A DNA stretch of 64,000 nucleotides from Alistipes sp. (GTDB taxonomy: Bacteria; Bacteroidota; Bacteroidia; Bacteroidales; Rikenellaceae), in contig JAFLRR010000004.1 of NCBI GenBank assembly GCA_022511345.1, positions 1 through 64,000 on the forward strand, in the 5' to 3' direction. Both the position numbers and the translations under genes were made by a program. The notes under the pieces were generated by a model that did not search any database, was not told the origin of the DNA, and was given only the letters and a program-made list of their open reading frames with translations. The stretch's first letter is position 1, and the number at the start of each line of letters is the position of its first letter. Shown here in pieces: positions 53,302 to 62,130 of this stretch.

Positions 53302-54693
53302 ATGAGAATCTCGAGACTATTTCAGACAGCGGCCGTTGCAGCGGCCGTGATGCTGTCGGCTGCGGCCGGGGCGCACAACGACGGGCGCATACGCATGCGC
53401 GACTCTCTGCTGGAGGTAATAACCGGCGCCGAGATGCCGCAGAACACTATCTCAATCACCAAATACGGAGCCCGCGGCGACGGCAAAACCGACTGCAAGC
53501 CCGCCTTCGACAGAGCCATGAAGGCTGCACAGAAGAGCGGCGGAGCCCACATAGTCATACCGGCCGGAACATACCGCATCGACGGGCCCATACACCTGGT
53601 CAGCAACCTCTGCCTGGAGCTGCAGGAGGGAGCCGTGCTGCGATTCTCGCCACAGCCGGAGCTATATCTGCCAGTGGTGGAGACAAGCTGGGAGGGTACA
53701 TGGCTCAGAAACTACTCGCCGTTCATCTACGGCAAAGAGCTGCACGACGTATCGATAATCGGCCGCGGCACCATCGACGGCAACTGCGCCGAGACATTCG
53801 CCACATGGCGCAGCAGCCAGAAGAAGGGTCAGATGCTATCGCGCGAGATGAACCACTCGGGCGCGCCCGCCGACGAGCGCATATTCGGCGAGGGCTGGTT
53901 TCTGCGGCCGCATCTGATACAGCTCAACCGCTGCCGCAACATCACCATCGAGGGAGTCTTCATCACCAACTCGCCATTCTGGTGCATACATCTGCTGCAG
54001 AGCGAGAACATAATATGCCGCGGAATACGCTATGACGCCAAGCTGATAAACAACGACGGCATCGACCCCGACTGTTCGCGCAACATACTCATCGAGGATG
54101 TCTGCTTCGACAACGGCGACGACAACATAGCCATAAAGAGCGGCCGCGACAACGACGGCTGGACAAAGGGCTCCCCGTCGGAAAACATCATAATCCGCCG
54201 CTGCCACTTCAAGGGTCTGCATGCCGTAGTCATAGGCTCGGAGATGAGCGCCGGCGTGCAAAACGTATTCGTCGAGGATTGCGACTATGCCGGCTACTGC
54301 AAGCGCGGCATATATGTCAAAACCAACCCCGACCGCGGAGGCTTCGTGCGCAACATCTACGTCAACGACTGCACCTTCGACGAGGTCGAGGACCTGTTCT
54401 ACGTCTCGAGCATGTATGCCGGCGAAGGTCTCGACAACAACCATTTCTCGGAGGTCGAGAATCTGCACGTGGACGGACTGCGCTGCCGCAAGGTGCGCCA
54501 GTCGGCACTGGTGCTGCAGGGTACCTCGGCCAAACCCGTGCGCAACGTCACATTCAGCCGCGTAGAGGTCGGCGAGGCCCCCAACGCCGTCAGCTTCGAG
54601 AACAGCGAGGCGGTGTCGATGAGCGACTGTTTCATCGGCGGCAAGGCCGGCGTACCGACAACGGCATCGGCCAAGGACAAGTTATTCGAATAG
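53302..54693 (+). CDS. GH28-family glycoside hydrolase (polygalacturonase-like), exported
   Basis: The start at 53302 (MRISRLFQTAAVAAAVMLS) gives 463 residues with a signal peptide; the longer open frame crosses both tRNA genes. A right-handed beta-helix is indicated by repeated INxTIxG-type strands. GH28 residues are visible: NNDGIDPD (first Asp of the NxD motif), NGDDNIAIKSG (Asp-Asp pair), and RGIYVKTN (R-x-K). N-terminal KYGARGDGKTDC is the usual pectate-lyase-superfamily opening. It likely hydrolyses galacturonide or rhamnogalacturonide links in the periplasm. It is monocistronic and not in a SusC/D locus. Confidence 0.92.
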   Translation: MRISRLFQTAAVAAAVMLSAAAGAHNDGRIRMRDSLLEVITGAEMPQNTISITKYGARGDGKTDCKPAFDRAMKAAQKSGGAHIVIPAGTYRIDGPIHLVSNLCLELQEGAVLRFSPQPELYLPVVETSWEGTWLRNYSPFIYGKELHDVSIIGRGTIDGNCAETFATWRSSQKKGQMLSREMNHSGAPADERIFGEGWFLRPHLIQLNRCRNITIEGVFITNSPFWCIHLLQSENIICRGIRYDAKLINNDGIDPDCSRNILIEDVCFDNGDDNIAIKSGRDNDGWTKGSPSENIIIRRCHFKGLHAVVIGSEMSAGVQNVFVEDCDYAGYCKRGIYVKTNPDRGGFVRNIYVNDCTFDEVEDLFYVSSMYAGEGLDNNHFSEVENLHVDGLRCRKVRQSALVLQGTSAKPVRNVTFSRVEVGEAPNAVSFENSEAVSMSDCFIGGKAGVPTTASAKDKLFE

Positions 54694-54715
54694 GCTGCAA
54701 CAGCCTGTGCGGCAG

Positions 54716-54743
54716 AAGGCGGACAACAGATGTCCGCCTTTTT
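54716..54743 (+). terminator. Terminator after the GH28 gene
   Basis: A 10-base-pair stem (AAGGCGGACA at 54716-54725, complement 54731-54740) with five T (54739-54743). The remaining 273 bases up to the recombinase gene show no promoter consensus or gene. Confidence 0.9.
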
Positions 54744-55016
54744 GCGTTTCAGTCCGGAGCGGTGATTCACCTCCCGCAAAGTCGAATAGATGACAAGCAT
54801 AGCCATGCACCCGGAGCCTGACTGCATTTGCGTATGTGGCCGGACCAATCCTGCCGCAAACGGCACCCGCAGAACGCAGCCGGCAGCTCTCGGCTGCGAC
54901 GGCGGCTCGATCCGGGCCCCGTAGCCACCCAGGCAGCACTACCCTACCGGCACGCATGTGCCGCAATACAGGCAACCGGACACAAGAATCGAATACAACG
55001 ACACCAAACTTTGAAC

Positions 55017-56222
55017 ATGATGGCTAAAATAAGAGTCAAACTCCGCCTGTCGAACATCGAGGGTAAAGCGGGCACAATCTACTACTGCATATCTCACCGC
55101 AGCCAGGTGCGGCACATATCAACTAACATACGCATAATGCCGCAGCTGTGGGACGGAGACAAGCAGCGCATAACGGGTAGCACGGGTGCGCAAAAACGCA
55201 TCGACAGCGACATGTCGACCCTGAGCGGCATAGTCCGCAGGCTTGAGGCTGCGGCCGCAGAATATACGGCCGACGACATTGTCGACAGCTTCCGCGCGCC
55301 CTGGCTGAATATCTCGGTCGTAGAGTTCATGCATGAGCAGATACAGTTTCTGACCGACTGCAACCGTCTGGGAACAGCCGTCAACTACCGCCGTGCAGCC
55401 AATGCCCTCGAGGCGTTTCTCGCCGGCCGCGAACTGCTTTTTCAGGAGCTCACCCCGGCATTCGTCGAGCAGTACGGAGACCACCTGCTGCGAAAGGGTC
55501 TCAGACGCAACTCGCTGTCGTTTCACATGCGCATACTGCGGGCTGTGTACAACAAGGCCGTCAGACACGGATATGCCGAGCAGTCGTTTCCATTCCGCAA
55601 CGTCTACACGGGCATCGACAGAACACGCAAGCGGGCCCTCGGCGAGGATACAATCTCGAGGCTGATTCATCTGGACGTTGCCGGCATGAAGCATCTGTCG
55701 TTCGCGCGCGATTTGTTCATGTTCAGCTTCTACACGCGAGGCATGGCATTCGTCGACATGGCCTATCTGCGCAAGACCGATATTCAGGAGGGGATTATCC
55801 GCTACTCGCGCCACAAAACCGGACAGCAGCTCGCCGTGCGCGCCGAGCCGTGCATACGCGAAATCATCGACCGTTATTCGCAGGCCGTGAGCGATACGCC
55901 ATACGTATTTCCGATACTCAAAAGCGACGATACGGCCGCAAGTTTCAATGAATACAAATCGCATCTGAGAATCTACAACTACCGGCTCAAGCAGCTGGCG
56001 CAGCTGCTCGGTCTGGAGTGCGGCATATCGTCATACACCCCGCGGCACAGCTGGGCGACCACGGCGCGCAACCACAATGTGCCGATGTCGGTAATAAGCG
56101 CAGCGATGGGTCATGCTTCGGAACGCACCACGCAGATATATCTCGCCACACTCGAGAACTCGCTCATAGACAGCGCCAACAGAGAGATACTCGAGCTGCT
56201 GAACAAACCCCGAAAGTGCTGA
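55017..56222 (+). CDS. Tyrosine recombinase, Bacteroidetes DNA-invertase-like
   Basis: Start at 55017 (MMAKIRVKLRLSN) gives 401 residues. An N-terminal arm-type beta domain, a core-binding SAM-like domain (about 100-200) and a catalytic domain follow. Catalytic residues visible: Arg241 (FYTRGMAF), Lys267 (RHKTGQ), Arg343-His344 (SSYTPRHSWAT), His366 (MGHASERTTQIYL) and nucleophile Tyr375. The SYxxRHSWA and GHxSExTTxIYLA forms are those of the phase-variation invertases of Bacteroides rather than of phage integrases. No paired inverted repeat flanking a promoter was found within a few hundred bases, so the target is unknown. Confidence 0.9.
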   Translation: MMAKIRVKLRLSNIEGKAGTIYYCISHRSQVRHISTNIRIMPQLWDGDKQRITGSTGAQKRIDSDMSTLSGIVRRLEAAAAEYTADDIVDSFRAPWLNISVVEFMHEQIQFLTDCNRLGTAVNYRRAANALEAFLAGRELLFQELTPAFVEQYGDHLLRKGLRRNSLSFHMRILRAVYNKAVRHGYAEQSFPFRNVYTGIDRTRKRALGEDTISRLIHLDVAGMKHLSFARDLFMFSFYTRGMAFVDMAYLRKTDIQEGIIRYSRHKTGQQLAVRAEPCIREIIDRYSQAVSDTPYVFPILKSDDTAASFNEYKSHLRIYNYRLKQLAQLLGLECGISSYTPRHSWATTARNHNVPMSVISAAMGHASERTTQIYLATLENSLIDSANREILELLNKPRKC

Positions 56223-56285
56223 AAACAGCCGTGCGGCACAAAGTCAGCCGCAGCGGCCTAAGCCGCGACAGCACGGCCGAAAGGC

Positions 56286-56315
56286 AGCCCCGCCCTGCAG
56301 GGCGGGGCTTGTTTT
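56286..56315 (+). terminator. Terminator after the recombinase gene
   Basis: A perfect 10-base-pair stem AGCCCCGCCC (56286-56295) with its complement (56300-56309), TGCA loop, then TGTTTT. Confidence 0.92.
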
Positions 56316-56326
56316 AAGCCAATGGC

Positions 56327-56515
56327 TCAGAAAACTTTGATAAAGTAATGAATAACAATAAGTAGTTTACGCATTTTTGTAATATCAAAGACTGCAAGAG
56401 TTTTAAGGAGTAAATCCCCACTTGTCATTGCTGCAACCTGATTCAGCTGTTGGAGCTGCTTGCTCCCTGTCTTGCGTTTGTTCGCTGTTCGGATTGACCA
56501 TTCTCTACTCAGCAA
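56327..56515 (-). CDS. Short AT-rich open frame, unassigned
   Basis: A 62-codon frame with an AT-rich composition unlike its GC-rich neighbours, ending KMRKLLIVIHYFIKVF. It lies in the 345-base gap between the recombinase and the Hdr-like cluster, where nothing else was recognised. It may be the tail of a decayed mobile-element gene or chance. No promoter box was found. Confidence 0.25.
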   Translation of the reverse strand: MLSREWSIRTANKRKTGSKQLQQLNQVAAMTSGDLLLKTLAVFDITKMRKLLIVIHYFIKVF

Positions 56516-56567
56516 ACTGACATCGACGATGCTCGCGAGTTATAGGCATTTTGCGCTATCGGGAATG

Positions 56568-58358
56568 CTACAAACTTGCGGCCACAATCTCCGACAGGTC
56601 GGCCACCTGACACGTCGTGCCGCGGGAGAGCGCCTTCTTGCACTGCGGACAGGCCGTCACCACACTTCCCGCAGCAGTCGCCTCCAACTCGCGGGCAACA
56701 TCGCGCGCAATGGTCAACTGGCATGGGTCGTCTATTACCGTGTTGGCCAGTGACGAACCGCAGCACAGGGCATTCTCGCGCGTATGGGCAGGCTCCACCA
56801 AACGACCCACAGACTCAATCACCGCCCGAGGCTCGTCGTAGATGCCGCAGCCGCGACCCAGTTCGCACGGGTCGTGGTAGGTGTAGAGCGCCCCGGCATC
56901 GCGCCGCAAGTGCAACCGTCCGGCTCTTATCAGGCGCAGAATATACTCCGAGTGGTGCAGAATCTCGACTCCATCCAGACGGTACGTCTCGCGGAATTCG
57001 CGCAGGCATATCGGACACGACGTCACGAGGGTCGTAATCCCGTGGCGGCGGAAGAGTTCGCTGTTGCTCTCGACCATCCTGCGGGCAGCCTCGACCTCGC
57101 CCGACAACTTCAACGGACGACCGCAGCAGACTCCGCCCTCGCGGTCGGCCCACCACACCTGCTCGCCCGCAGCGTCGAATATGCGCGCCATCGACTCCAT
57201 CGTGCGGGGCGTGAGGCGCGTCATGCAGCCCGCAAAGTAACCCGTGCGGCCCTCGCCCGACGAACGGTCGATGCCCGACAGATAGGCGTAGCGGCTCTCG
57301 TCGCAACGGTCGCGCGACGACGAACGCGCATTCAGACGCAGCGTGTTCAGATTGATGCCCACGGGGCACACCTGCTCGCAACGACCGCACATCAGACAGT
57401 TGTCGGCCACTTTGTGCTGTAACATTCTGTAACGACGGTCGCGCAGAAAGTAGACCGACTGCACCTCGTCGATGCCCAGCGAACTCTGCAACTGACACGG
57501 GTCGATGCAGATACCGCAGCGCGAGCAGGCCTGTATCTCGAAATTGTCATACGACTTGGCCGCAGACTCGGGGCGCACACGGTAGGCGCGCAGGAAGATG
57601 AGCGGCACTTCGGTGAAGATGTGCATATAGCGCGAAAATGGCATCGCCGCAAAAAAGACCCCCAGCGCACACGAATAGAACCACCACACGGGTTGGTAGG
57701 CCGCTTCCAGAGCCGCACGGCCGAACACCCCCGACAGCAGCGAACCCGTACCCGCCGTCAGAAACGAGCCTCCGCCCCACAATGCACAGGTGATGCTCTC
57801 GGCCGCCAGACGCGCCGGAAAGACAAACCACAGCGAGGTGAGTGCCACGCGGTCGAAGATTATATGGCGTGTGGTGCGCCTCATGCCCAGCGCCCGCGAA
57901 CGCATACGCTTGAACCACGCCAGCGCCACGCCCGACAGCACGAACAGCAGCAGCAGGTCCATGACAAAATCGAACCACGGTTTGTGGTCGGCAATGCCGT
58001 TGGCGGGCATGAAGTATTTGAAAAAGACGTGCCCCTGCAACGGCACCCAGTGAAGTCCGACGTAGGCCATCGTCTCTATCCAGCCCGTGACAATCAGCAG
58101 AAACCATCCGAATGCCAGACTCATGTGCATATATCCCAGCACGGGATTGACGCGGAAGATGCGGCGGTGCAACAGCGACTCGCGCACCGTCTCGACCACG
58201 GCATCGAGCGTTCTGCGTGTGGGCAGACCCTTCAAAATGAGCCGTTTGTCGGCGGCGGGCAACTGCACTAACCACACTGTATATTTTATGACTACGGCGG
58301 CGAACATCACCGCGGCGCCTGCAATGAACGGCAGGCAGAAGTCGGCGTAGAATACCAT
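56568..58358 (-). CDS. Membrane cytochrome-b-like/iron-sulfur fusion (HdrE-HdrD or DsrM-DsrK type)
   Basis: 596 residues. About five transmembrane helices (roughly 8-32, 76-98, 130-150, 168-190, 224-245) resemble the NarI/DsrM heme-b gamma subunit. Two [4Fe-4S] motifs follow (Cys278-Cys288 CSRCGICIDPC; Cys321-Cys331 CLMCGRCEQVC), then two CCG domains (YFAGCM...GVCCGRP and YHDPCELGRGCG...ALCCGSSL) as in HdrD/DsrK. It would pass electrons between quinol and the cytoplasmic Hdr-like subunits encoded upstream. The catalytic CCG cluster in true HdrD cleaves a disulfide; the partner here is unknown. It is 105 bases after the small ferredoxin-like gene. Confidence 0.85.
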   Translation of the reverse strand: MVFYADFCLPFIAGAAVMFAAVVIKYTVWLVQLPAADKRLILKGLPTRRTLDAVVETVRESLLHRRIFRVNPVLGYMHMSLAFGWFLLIVTGWIETMAYVGLHWVPLQGHVFFKYFMPANGIADHKPWFDFVMDLLLLFVLSGVALAWFKRMRSRALGMRRTTRHIIFDRVALTSLWFVFPARLAAESITCALWGGGSFLTAGTGSLLSGVFGRAALEAAYQPVWWFYSCALGVFFAAMPFSRYMHIFTEVPLIFLRAYRVRPESAAKSYDNFEIQACSRCGICIDPCQLQSSLGIDEVQSVYFLRDRRYRMLQHKVADNCLMCGRCEQVCPVGINLNTLRLNARSSSRDRCDESRYAYLSGIDRSSGEGRTGYFAGCMTRLTPRTMESMARIFDAAGEQVWWADREGGVCCGRPLKLSGEVEAARRMVESNSELFRRHGITTLVTSCPICLREFRETYRLDGVEILHHSEYILRLIRAGRLHLRRDAGALYTYHDPCELGRGCGIYDEPRAVIESVGRLVEPAHTRENALCCGSSLANTVIDDPCQLTIARDVARELEATAAGSVVTACPQCKKALSRGTTCQVADLSEIVAASL

Positions 58359-58463
58359 ACTCTAAATTTGTGACCGTTATTCTATATAGAAACTCTCTCT
58401 CCTCTCTTGTCAGCGACTCCTCCTGTCGGCGGCTCGCTCCCTCAGTCTGCTCTGGCTGCGGCG

Positions 58464-58796
58464 CTACATTCCCTTGAGCCGCTCCTTGAGCAGCAGCACC
58501 ACGGCCCGCGTGTTGATGCCCCGTGGGCATGCCAACCGACATTTGCCGCACAACATACACTTGTTCATTGCCTCATACGCTCCGCGGTACTCGCCGCGGC
58601 GTACCAGCGTGTGAACACGGCGGAAGTTGAAATCCGTCAGATTGCCCGCCGTGCAGACCGCCGTGCAGGTGCCGCAACCGATGCAGGTCTGCAACTCGGG
58701 CATCGACGACAATATACCGTCGCACAGCGTCATGTCGTTGCGGTCGATGTCGATGCGGCGCGGTTTGCTCACCGTATATCCGAAATCAGTCATCAC
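58464..58796 (-). CDS. HdrC-like small iron-sulfur subunit
   Basis: 110 residues with two CxxCxxCxxxC motifs (Cys38/41/44/48 and Cys80/83/86/90), typical of the HdrC or DsrK-N ferredoxin subunits. The ATG overlaps the HdrA-like stop by 4 bases, so it is coupled. It is the second HdrC-like protein of the cluster and probably wires HdrA to the membrane subunit. Confidence 0.85.
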   Translation of the reverse strand: MMTDFGYTVSKPRRIDIDRNDMTLCDGILSSMPELQTCIGCGTCTAVCTAGNLTDFNFRRVHTLVRRGEYRGAYEAMNKCMLCGKCRLACPRGINTRAVVLLLKERLKGM

Positions 58797-59839
58797 CGCG
58801 CCTCCTCCGTTCGATTCTGCCGCGTCGCCTGCTCATCTAACCAGCGCACCACCGAGTTGGCCGCCGCCATGCCTTCGCCCAGCGACTCGCAGACGTTCTT
58901 GGGTGCCGTCACGGCCCCCGCATAGAATATTCCCTCGCTGCGGCTGCATACATTGCCGGTGAACGGGTCGCGGGGCTGCATGAATCCGCTCGGCTGCATC
59001 TGCAAACCCTCAACCTCGGCCGCCAGCACGGCATTCATCGCATTGGCCTTCATGCCGACCATCAGCACCAGCATGTCGACACCCATCTTCAGCGGGCGGC
59101 CCGTCAGCGTATCTTCGGCTTTGATTTGCAGACGGCCCTCGAAGGTGGGACTCACCTCCGATATGCGCCCGCGCACGAAATTGATGTTGTACTGCTGCTG
59201 AGCCTCGCGGTACATCTCCTCGTAGCCCGGACCGAACATACGCAGGTCCATATAGAAATTGTATATCTCGGCTGAGGGGTAGAGGCGCTTCAATTCGATG
59301 GCCTGTTTGACTCCCGTCACGCAGCACACCTTCGAGCAGTGACGCTGGCACACCTTCTCGTCGCGCGAACCCACACAGTGCAGTATCGCTATGCGGCGCG
59401 GTGCCGAACCGTCGCGCAGCAACACCGAACCCTCACCGAACATGCGCTCCAAATCGACCGACGTGACCACATTGTCGTACAAACCGTAGCCGTACTCCTC
59501 CTTGACCGTCGCGTCGAATATCGTGAATCCCGTCGCGATGACCGTCGCATCGCAGGCAATGCGTTCGCCGTCGGCGAGCGTCACCTCGCCCGTGCCGACG
59601 CTGCGCACCTCGCAACCGGTGCGCAGGTCGATGTTGGCGCTGCGTTCGGCCTCCTCCACCAGCGGACCTATCACCTCGGCCGCCGGGGTAATCGACGGAA
59701 AGAGCGAGTTCCATCCCAGCAACTTGCCGCCCGCGCGCGGCTCCTTCTCGAGCAGCGTCACCCGAACTCCCGTACGGGCCAACTGCGTGGCGCACTGCAG
59801 TCCGGCCACTCCGCCTCCTATAACTATAACGTGTCTCAT
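58793..59839 (-). CDS. HdrA-like FAD/iron-sulfur oxidoreductase, short form
   Basis: 348 residues. FAD dinucleotide-binding GGGVAG at 8-13 and the HdrA cysteine pattern HCVGSRD (Cys155) followed by Cys164, Cys168, Cys172-Cys173 (CSKVCC). It lacks the extra ferredoxin inserts of the ~650-residue methanogen HdrA, so it resembles the short QmoA/HdrA-like proteins. It would be the electron-distributing flavoprotein of the complex. It starts one base after the HdrB-like stop. Confidence 0.85.
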   Translation of the reverse strand: MRHVIVIGGGVAGLQCATQLARTGVRVTLLEKEPRAGGKLLGWNSLFPSITPAAEVIGPLVEEAERSANIDLRTGCEVRSVGTGEVTLADGERIACDATVIATGFTIFDATVKEEYGYGLYDNVVTSVDLERMFGEGSVLLRDGSAPRRIAILHCVGSRDEKVCQRHCSKVCCVTGVKQAIELKRLYPSAEIYNFYMDLRMFGPGYEEMYREAQQQYNINFVRGRISEVSPTFEGRLQIKAEDTLTGRPLKMGVDMLVLMVGMKANAMNAVLAAEVEGLQMQPSGFMQPRDPFTGNVCSRSEGIFYAGAVTAPKNVCESLGEGMAAANSVVRWLDEQATRQNRTEEAR

Positions 59840-59840
59840 T

Positions 59841-60926
59841 TTATATCTTTGTATTGCAATACGTTCCTTGCGGGCAGCCGTTGACCCTCACAGCCTCGGG
59901 GCGACCCAAATACTTGCCGTTGCGGCCCAGATACTTCGCCGCGCGGTCGTACTCGACTCCCATCTTGTCCAGTAGCGGCTCGACATCGACCTGATGCATC
60001 TGCATCCCCAACTCCCACGGATTGTAACCCAGCACCAGACCCGCCATCTCCTCGTAGGTCAGCACCGGGATGCCGCGGCCGTTCTGACCGTAGACCGTGC
60101 CCTCCATCTCGGCCAGCGTATACTGCCACTTGTCGAGGAACATAGCGCACCCCGGGCAGTTGCTCACGATGAAGTCGGGGCGGTATGGTGCCATACTCTC
60201 CAGTTTGCTGCGCGAGTTGGCTATCGAGTATCCGCGGTTGGCCTGCACCAGATAGTTGCGGAATCCGAATCCGCAGCAGTGACGCCGTTCGGGGTAGTCG
60301 ACTATCTCGCCGCCCCACGACTCGACCATTCCTGCCAGAACATATGGAAACTCCGACCCGCCGATACCCGACTTGGGGAATATCTTGGCATAGTGGCAGC
60401 CGATGTGCTCCACCACGCGCAGCGGCTCGCCCGTGTAGACGTTGACCAGCCGGTGACGCGCTTGCAAGGCTATCTGTTCGCGGTGGTGGAAGATGATATC
60501 CGACGTGTGGGCCAGATTCTTCGGTTTGCGGAACTCGCGTCCGGTGGCTTTGAGCAGATATTCGCGCGTACGCTCCTCGGTCTCCGGAAACTCCTCCCAT
60601 GTGGCCATTATCTCGGTGTAGACACCGAACGAGGTGATGCACGAAGCGACAAAGTTCTCATATCCCGCCTCGCTCATCAGCGAAAACTGACGCGCCACCA
60701 CGGTCATAATGGTCTCCAGCGGCACAATGTCCGAATGGTAGCCGATGCCCGTGCATGATGTGTGGGCCGGGTCGTCGAATATATCCTTGCGCAGATTCCC
60801 GCCGATAATATTTAAAAATGCCTTTTCGCTGCCCGGGAAGAAGTTCTGGCGGATGCAACTGCGGGCATAGTAGTAGTGGTCGTCGGCTATCTCTTTCTGG
60901 TATTCGGTCCAATTCGAACGTCTCAT
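59841..60926 (-). CDS. HdrB-like CCG-domain protein
   Basis: The start at 60926 (MRRSNWTEYQKEIADDHYYY) gives 361 residues; the extension to 60995 runs into the upstream gene. Two CCG-type cysteine sets are seen: Cys58 TSCTGIGYHSD with Cys96 ASC, and Cys177 HIGCHYAK with HCCGFG at 216-221 and SNCPGC near 262. HdrB holds the unusual cluster that reduces the heterodisulfide in methanogens. The substrate in this organism is unknown. Four-base gap to the HdrC-like gene. Confidence 0.85.
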   Translation of the reverse strand: MRRSNWTEYQKEIADDHYYYARSCIRQNFFPGSEKAFLNIIGGNLRKDIFDDPAHTSCTGIGYHSDIVPLETIMTVVARQFSLMSEAGYENFVASCITSFGVYTEIMATWEEFPETEERTREYLLKATGREFRKPKNLAHTSDIIFHHREQIALQARHRLVNVYTGEPLRVVEHIGCHYAKIFPKSGIGGSEFPYVLAGMVESWGGEIVDYPERRHCCGFGFRNYLVQANRGYSIANSRSKLESMAPYRPDFIVSNCPGCAMFLDKWQYTLAEMEGTVYGQNGRGIPVLTYEEMAGLVLGYNPWELGMQMHQVDVEPLLDKMGVEYDRAAKYLGRNGKYLGRPEAVRVNGCPQGTYCNTKI

Positions 60927-60930
60927 GGTA

Positions 60931-61626
60931 CTAATAGTGGTTGTTGGAATTGTGCGTGTATGTATCTTTGAAGTAGCTCTCGTCGGCACCGTCATAACCC
61001 ATCTGGCGGGCTTTGCGGTCGGAGTGGCGTTCGATTGTATCGAACATCTCGGTGCCGCCAGTCACGTCGAATATGCGGCGCAACTCCTCCAGCGACTCGT
61101 CGCTCATCTTGCGCAGTGCGCCGGCACCTTCGCGTTTGTAGTTCTCCGAAAAACGGCCGTATATTTCATCTTCGTTCTCGAGTACCCAGCGCCACACCGT
61201 CCCCTGTTCGGGGTGCATATCGGCCTTCACCAGCGACGGCACGATGCAGTAGCCAGTGTGCAGGATATTCTCGCCGATGGCGCGTTTGAGGGCCAGTTGC
61301 TGTCGTCCCTTTTCGCTTTCGACGAAGAGTCCCGTCTGTTGCGACACCCGCCGCAGGGCCTGTATGACATAACCGGGCGTATTGGCGCGCGGGCAGCGGG
61401 GGCGGCACGACATACACTCGCCGCAGTACCAGATGGTATCGCTGCGCAACAGGTCTTCGATGGCCTGCTCGTCGCGTGTTTGGACTATGCTGACGATTTG
61501 CCGCGGGTCGTAGTTGTAGAATGCTGCGGCTGGGCAGACGGCGGTGCACACGCCGCAGTTCATGCAGGCGTTGAGTCCTTCGCGCAGTCGCACATCCTCA
61601 AACAGCATATCGAAATATTTTCCCAT
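60931..61626 (-). CDS. HdrC-like iron-sulfur subunit
   Basis: 231 residues with two [4Fe-4S] motifs (CMNCGVCTAVCP starting at Cys21 and CGECMSCRPRCP starting at Cys68) and a charged C-terminal half ending in Asn/His residues. It is the first gene of the five-gene Hdr-like operon and would connect the HdrA-like flavoprotein with HdrB-like protein. Confidence 0.88.
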   Translation of the reverse strand: MGKYFDMLFEDVRLREGLNACMNCGVCTAVCPAAAFYNYDPRQIVSIVQTRDEQAIEDLLRSDTIWYCGECMSCRPRCPRANTPGYVIQALRRVSQQTGLFVESEKGRQQLALKRAIGENILHTGYCIVPSLVKADMHPEQGTVWRWVLENEDEIYGRFSENYKREGAGALRKMSDESLEELRRIFDVTGGTEMFDTIERHSDRKARQMGYDGADESYFKDTYTHNSNNHY

Positions 61627-61655
61627 TCGGTCAGATTTTCTTACGATTCAACCTG

Positions 61656-61663
61656 TAAAGATA
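61656..61663 (-). promoter_or_regulatory. Weak promoter -7 box before the Hdr-like cluster
   Basis: Minus-strand TATCTTTA (61663-61656), one mismatch to TAnnTTTG, 30 bases before the first Hdr-like gene. Confidence 0.35.
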
Positions 61664-61694
61664 CCATATTTTGTCGCGATGATACTCGGCATAA

Positions 61695-62072
61695 ATACTT
61701 ATTTTCGACCTGTCCGCCAAATATTTCCTTCCCTTACGGACATGTTGCGACATAAACGGAACCGGCCCCCATATCGAGGCGCAATTCCTAACCGAGCAAG
61801 GCATACCCACGACCCGCGCCTCGCTCTACAATCTTGTCTATAAGAACAGCGTTCCCTACCGCAAGTCCGGACGCCGCACCATCTTCTCGAAACGCGAGTT
61901 GCTGGCGTGGATAGAAGAGCGTGCCACACGTCCGTCGGACAGCCGCTCACAGACCGCCATGCGCATCGCCGCCAGCGCACGCAACGTTTTCGATAAGTTG
62001 AGAGCAGAGCCGAAATCTTCGGGCTATGCCGAGACGAGAAAACGACCGTTGAAAACGAACGGAAAATTGTAG
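61695..62072 (+). pseudogene. Excisionase-like helix-turn-helix protein, N-terminus lost
   Basis: From about 61776 the frame reads FLTEQGIPTTRASLYNLVYK...YRKSGRRTIFSKRELLAWI, a MerR/excisionase-type HTH_17 DNA-binding domain common in Bacteroidetes mobile elements, ending at a TAG at 62070-62072. The open frame begins after a stop at 61692-61694 and has no ATG/GTG start before the domain, so the 5' end is missing. It is a remnant of an integrated element rather than a working gene. Confidence 0.65.
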
Positions 62073-62130
62073 CCTATGTCAGCGAAAAATGACAGGGCGA
62101 CAGTCGTCAGGGTTTCACTTTCTTCCGAGG

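Noticed and set aside
54744..55016. N-terminal extension of the recombinase frame to 54828
   Set aside because: The extension has no conservation-like features and the first residues after 55017 match the usual start of this recombinase family.
52866..56222. Integration of the recombinase element into tRNA-Pro
   Set aside because: The GH28 gene with its own promoter and terminator lies between, both tRNAs are intact, and no second copy of the tRNA 3' end was seen downstream.
58359..58463. Frameshift joining the HdrC2 gene to the membrane fusion
   Set aside because: The HdrC2 product ends at a normal length and the fusion starts with a proper first transmembrane helix at its own ATG.
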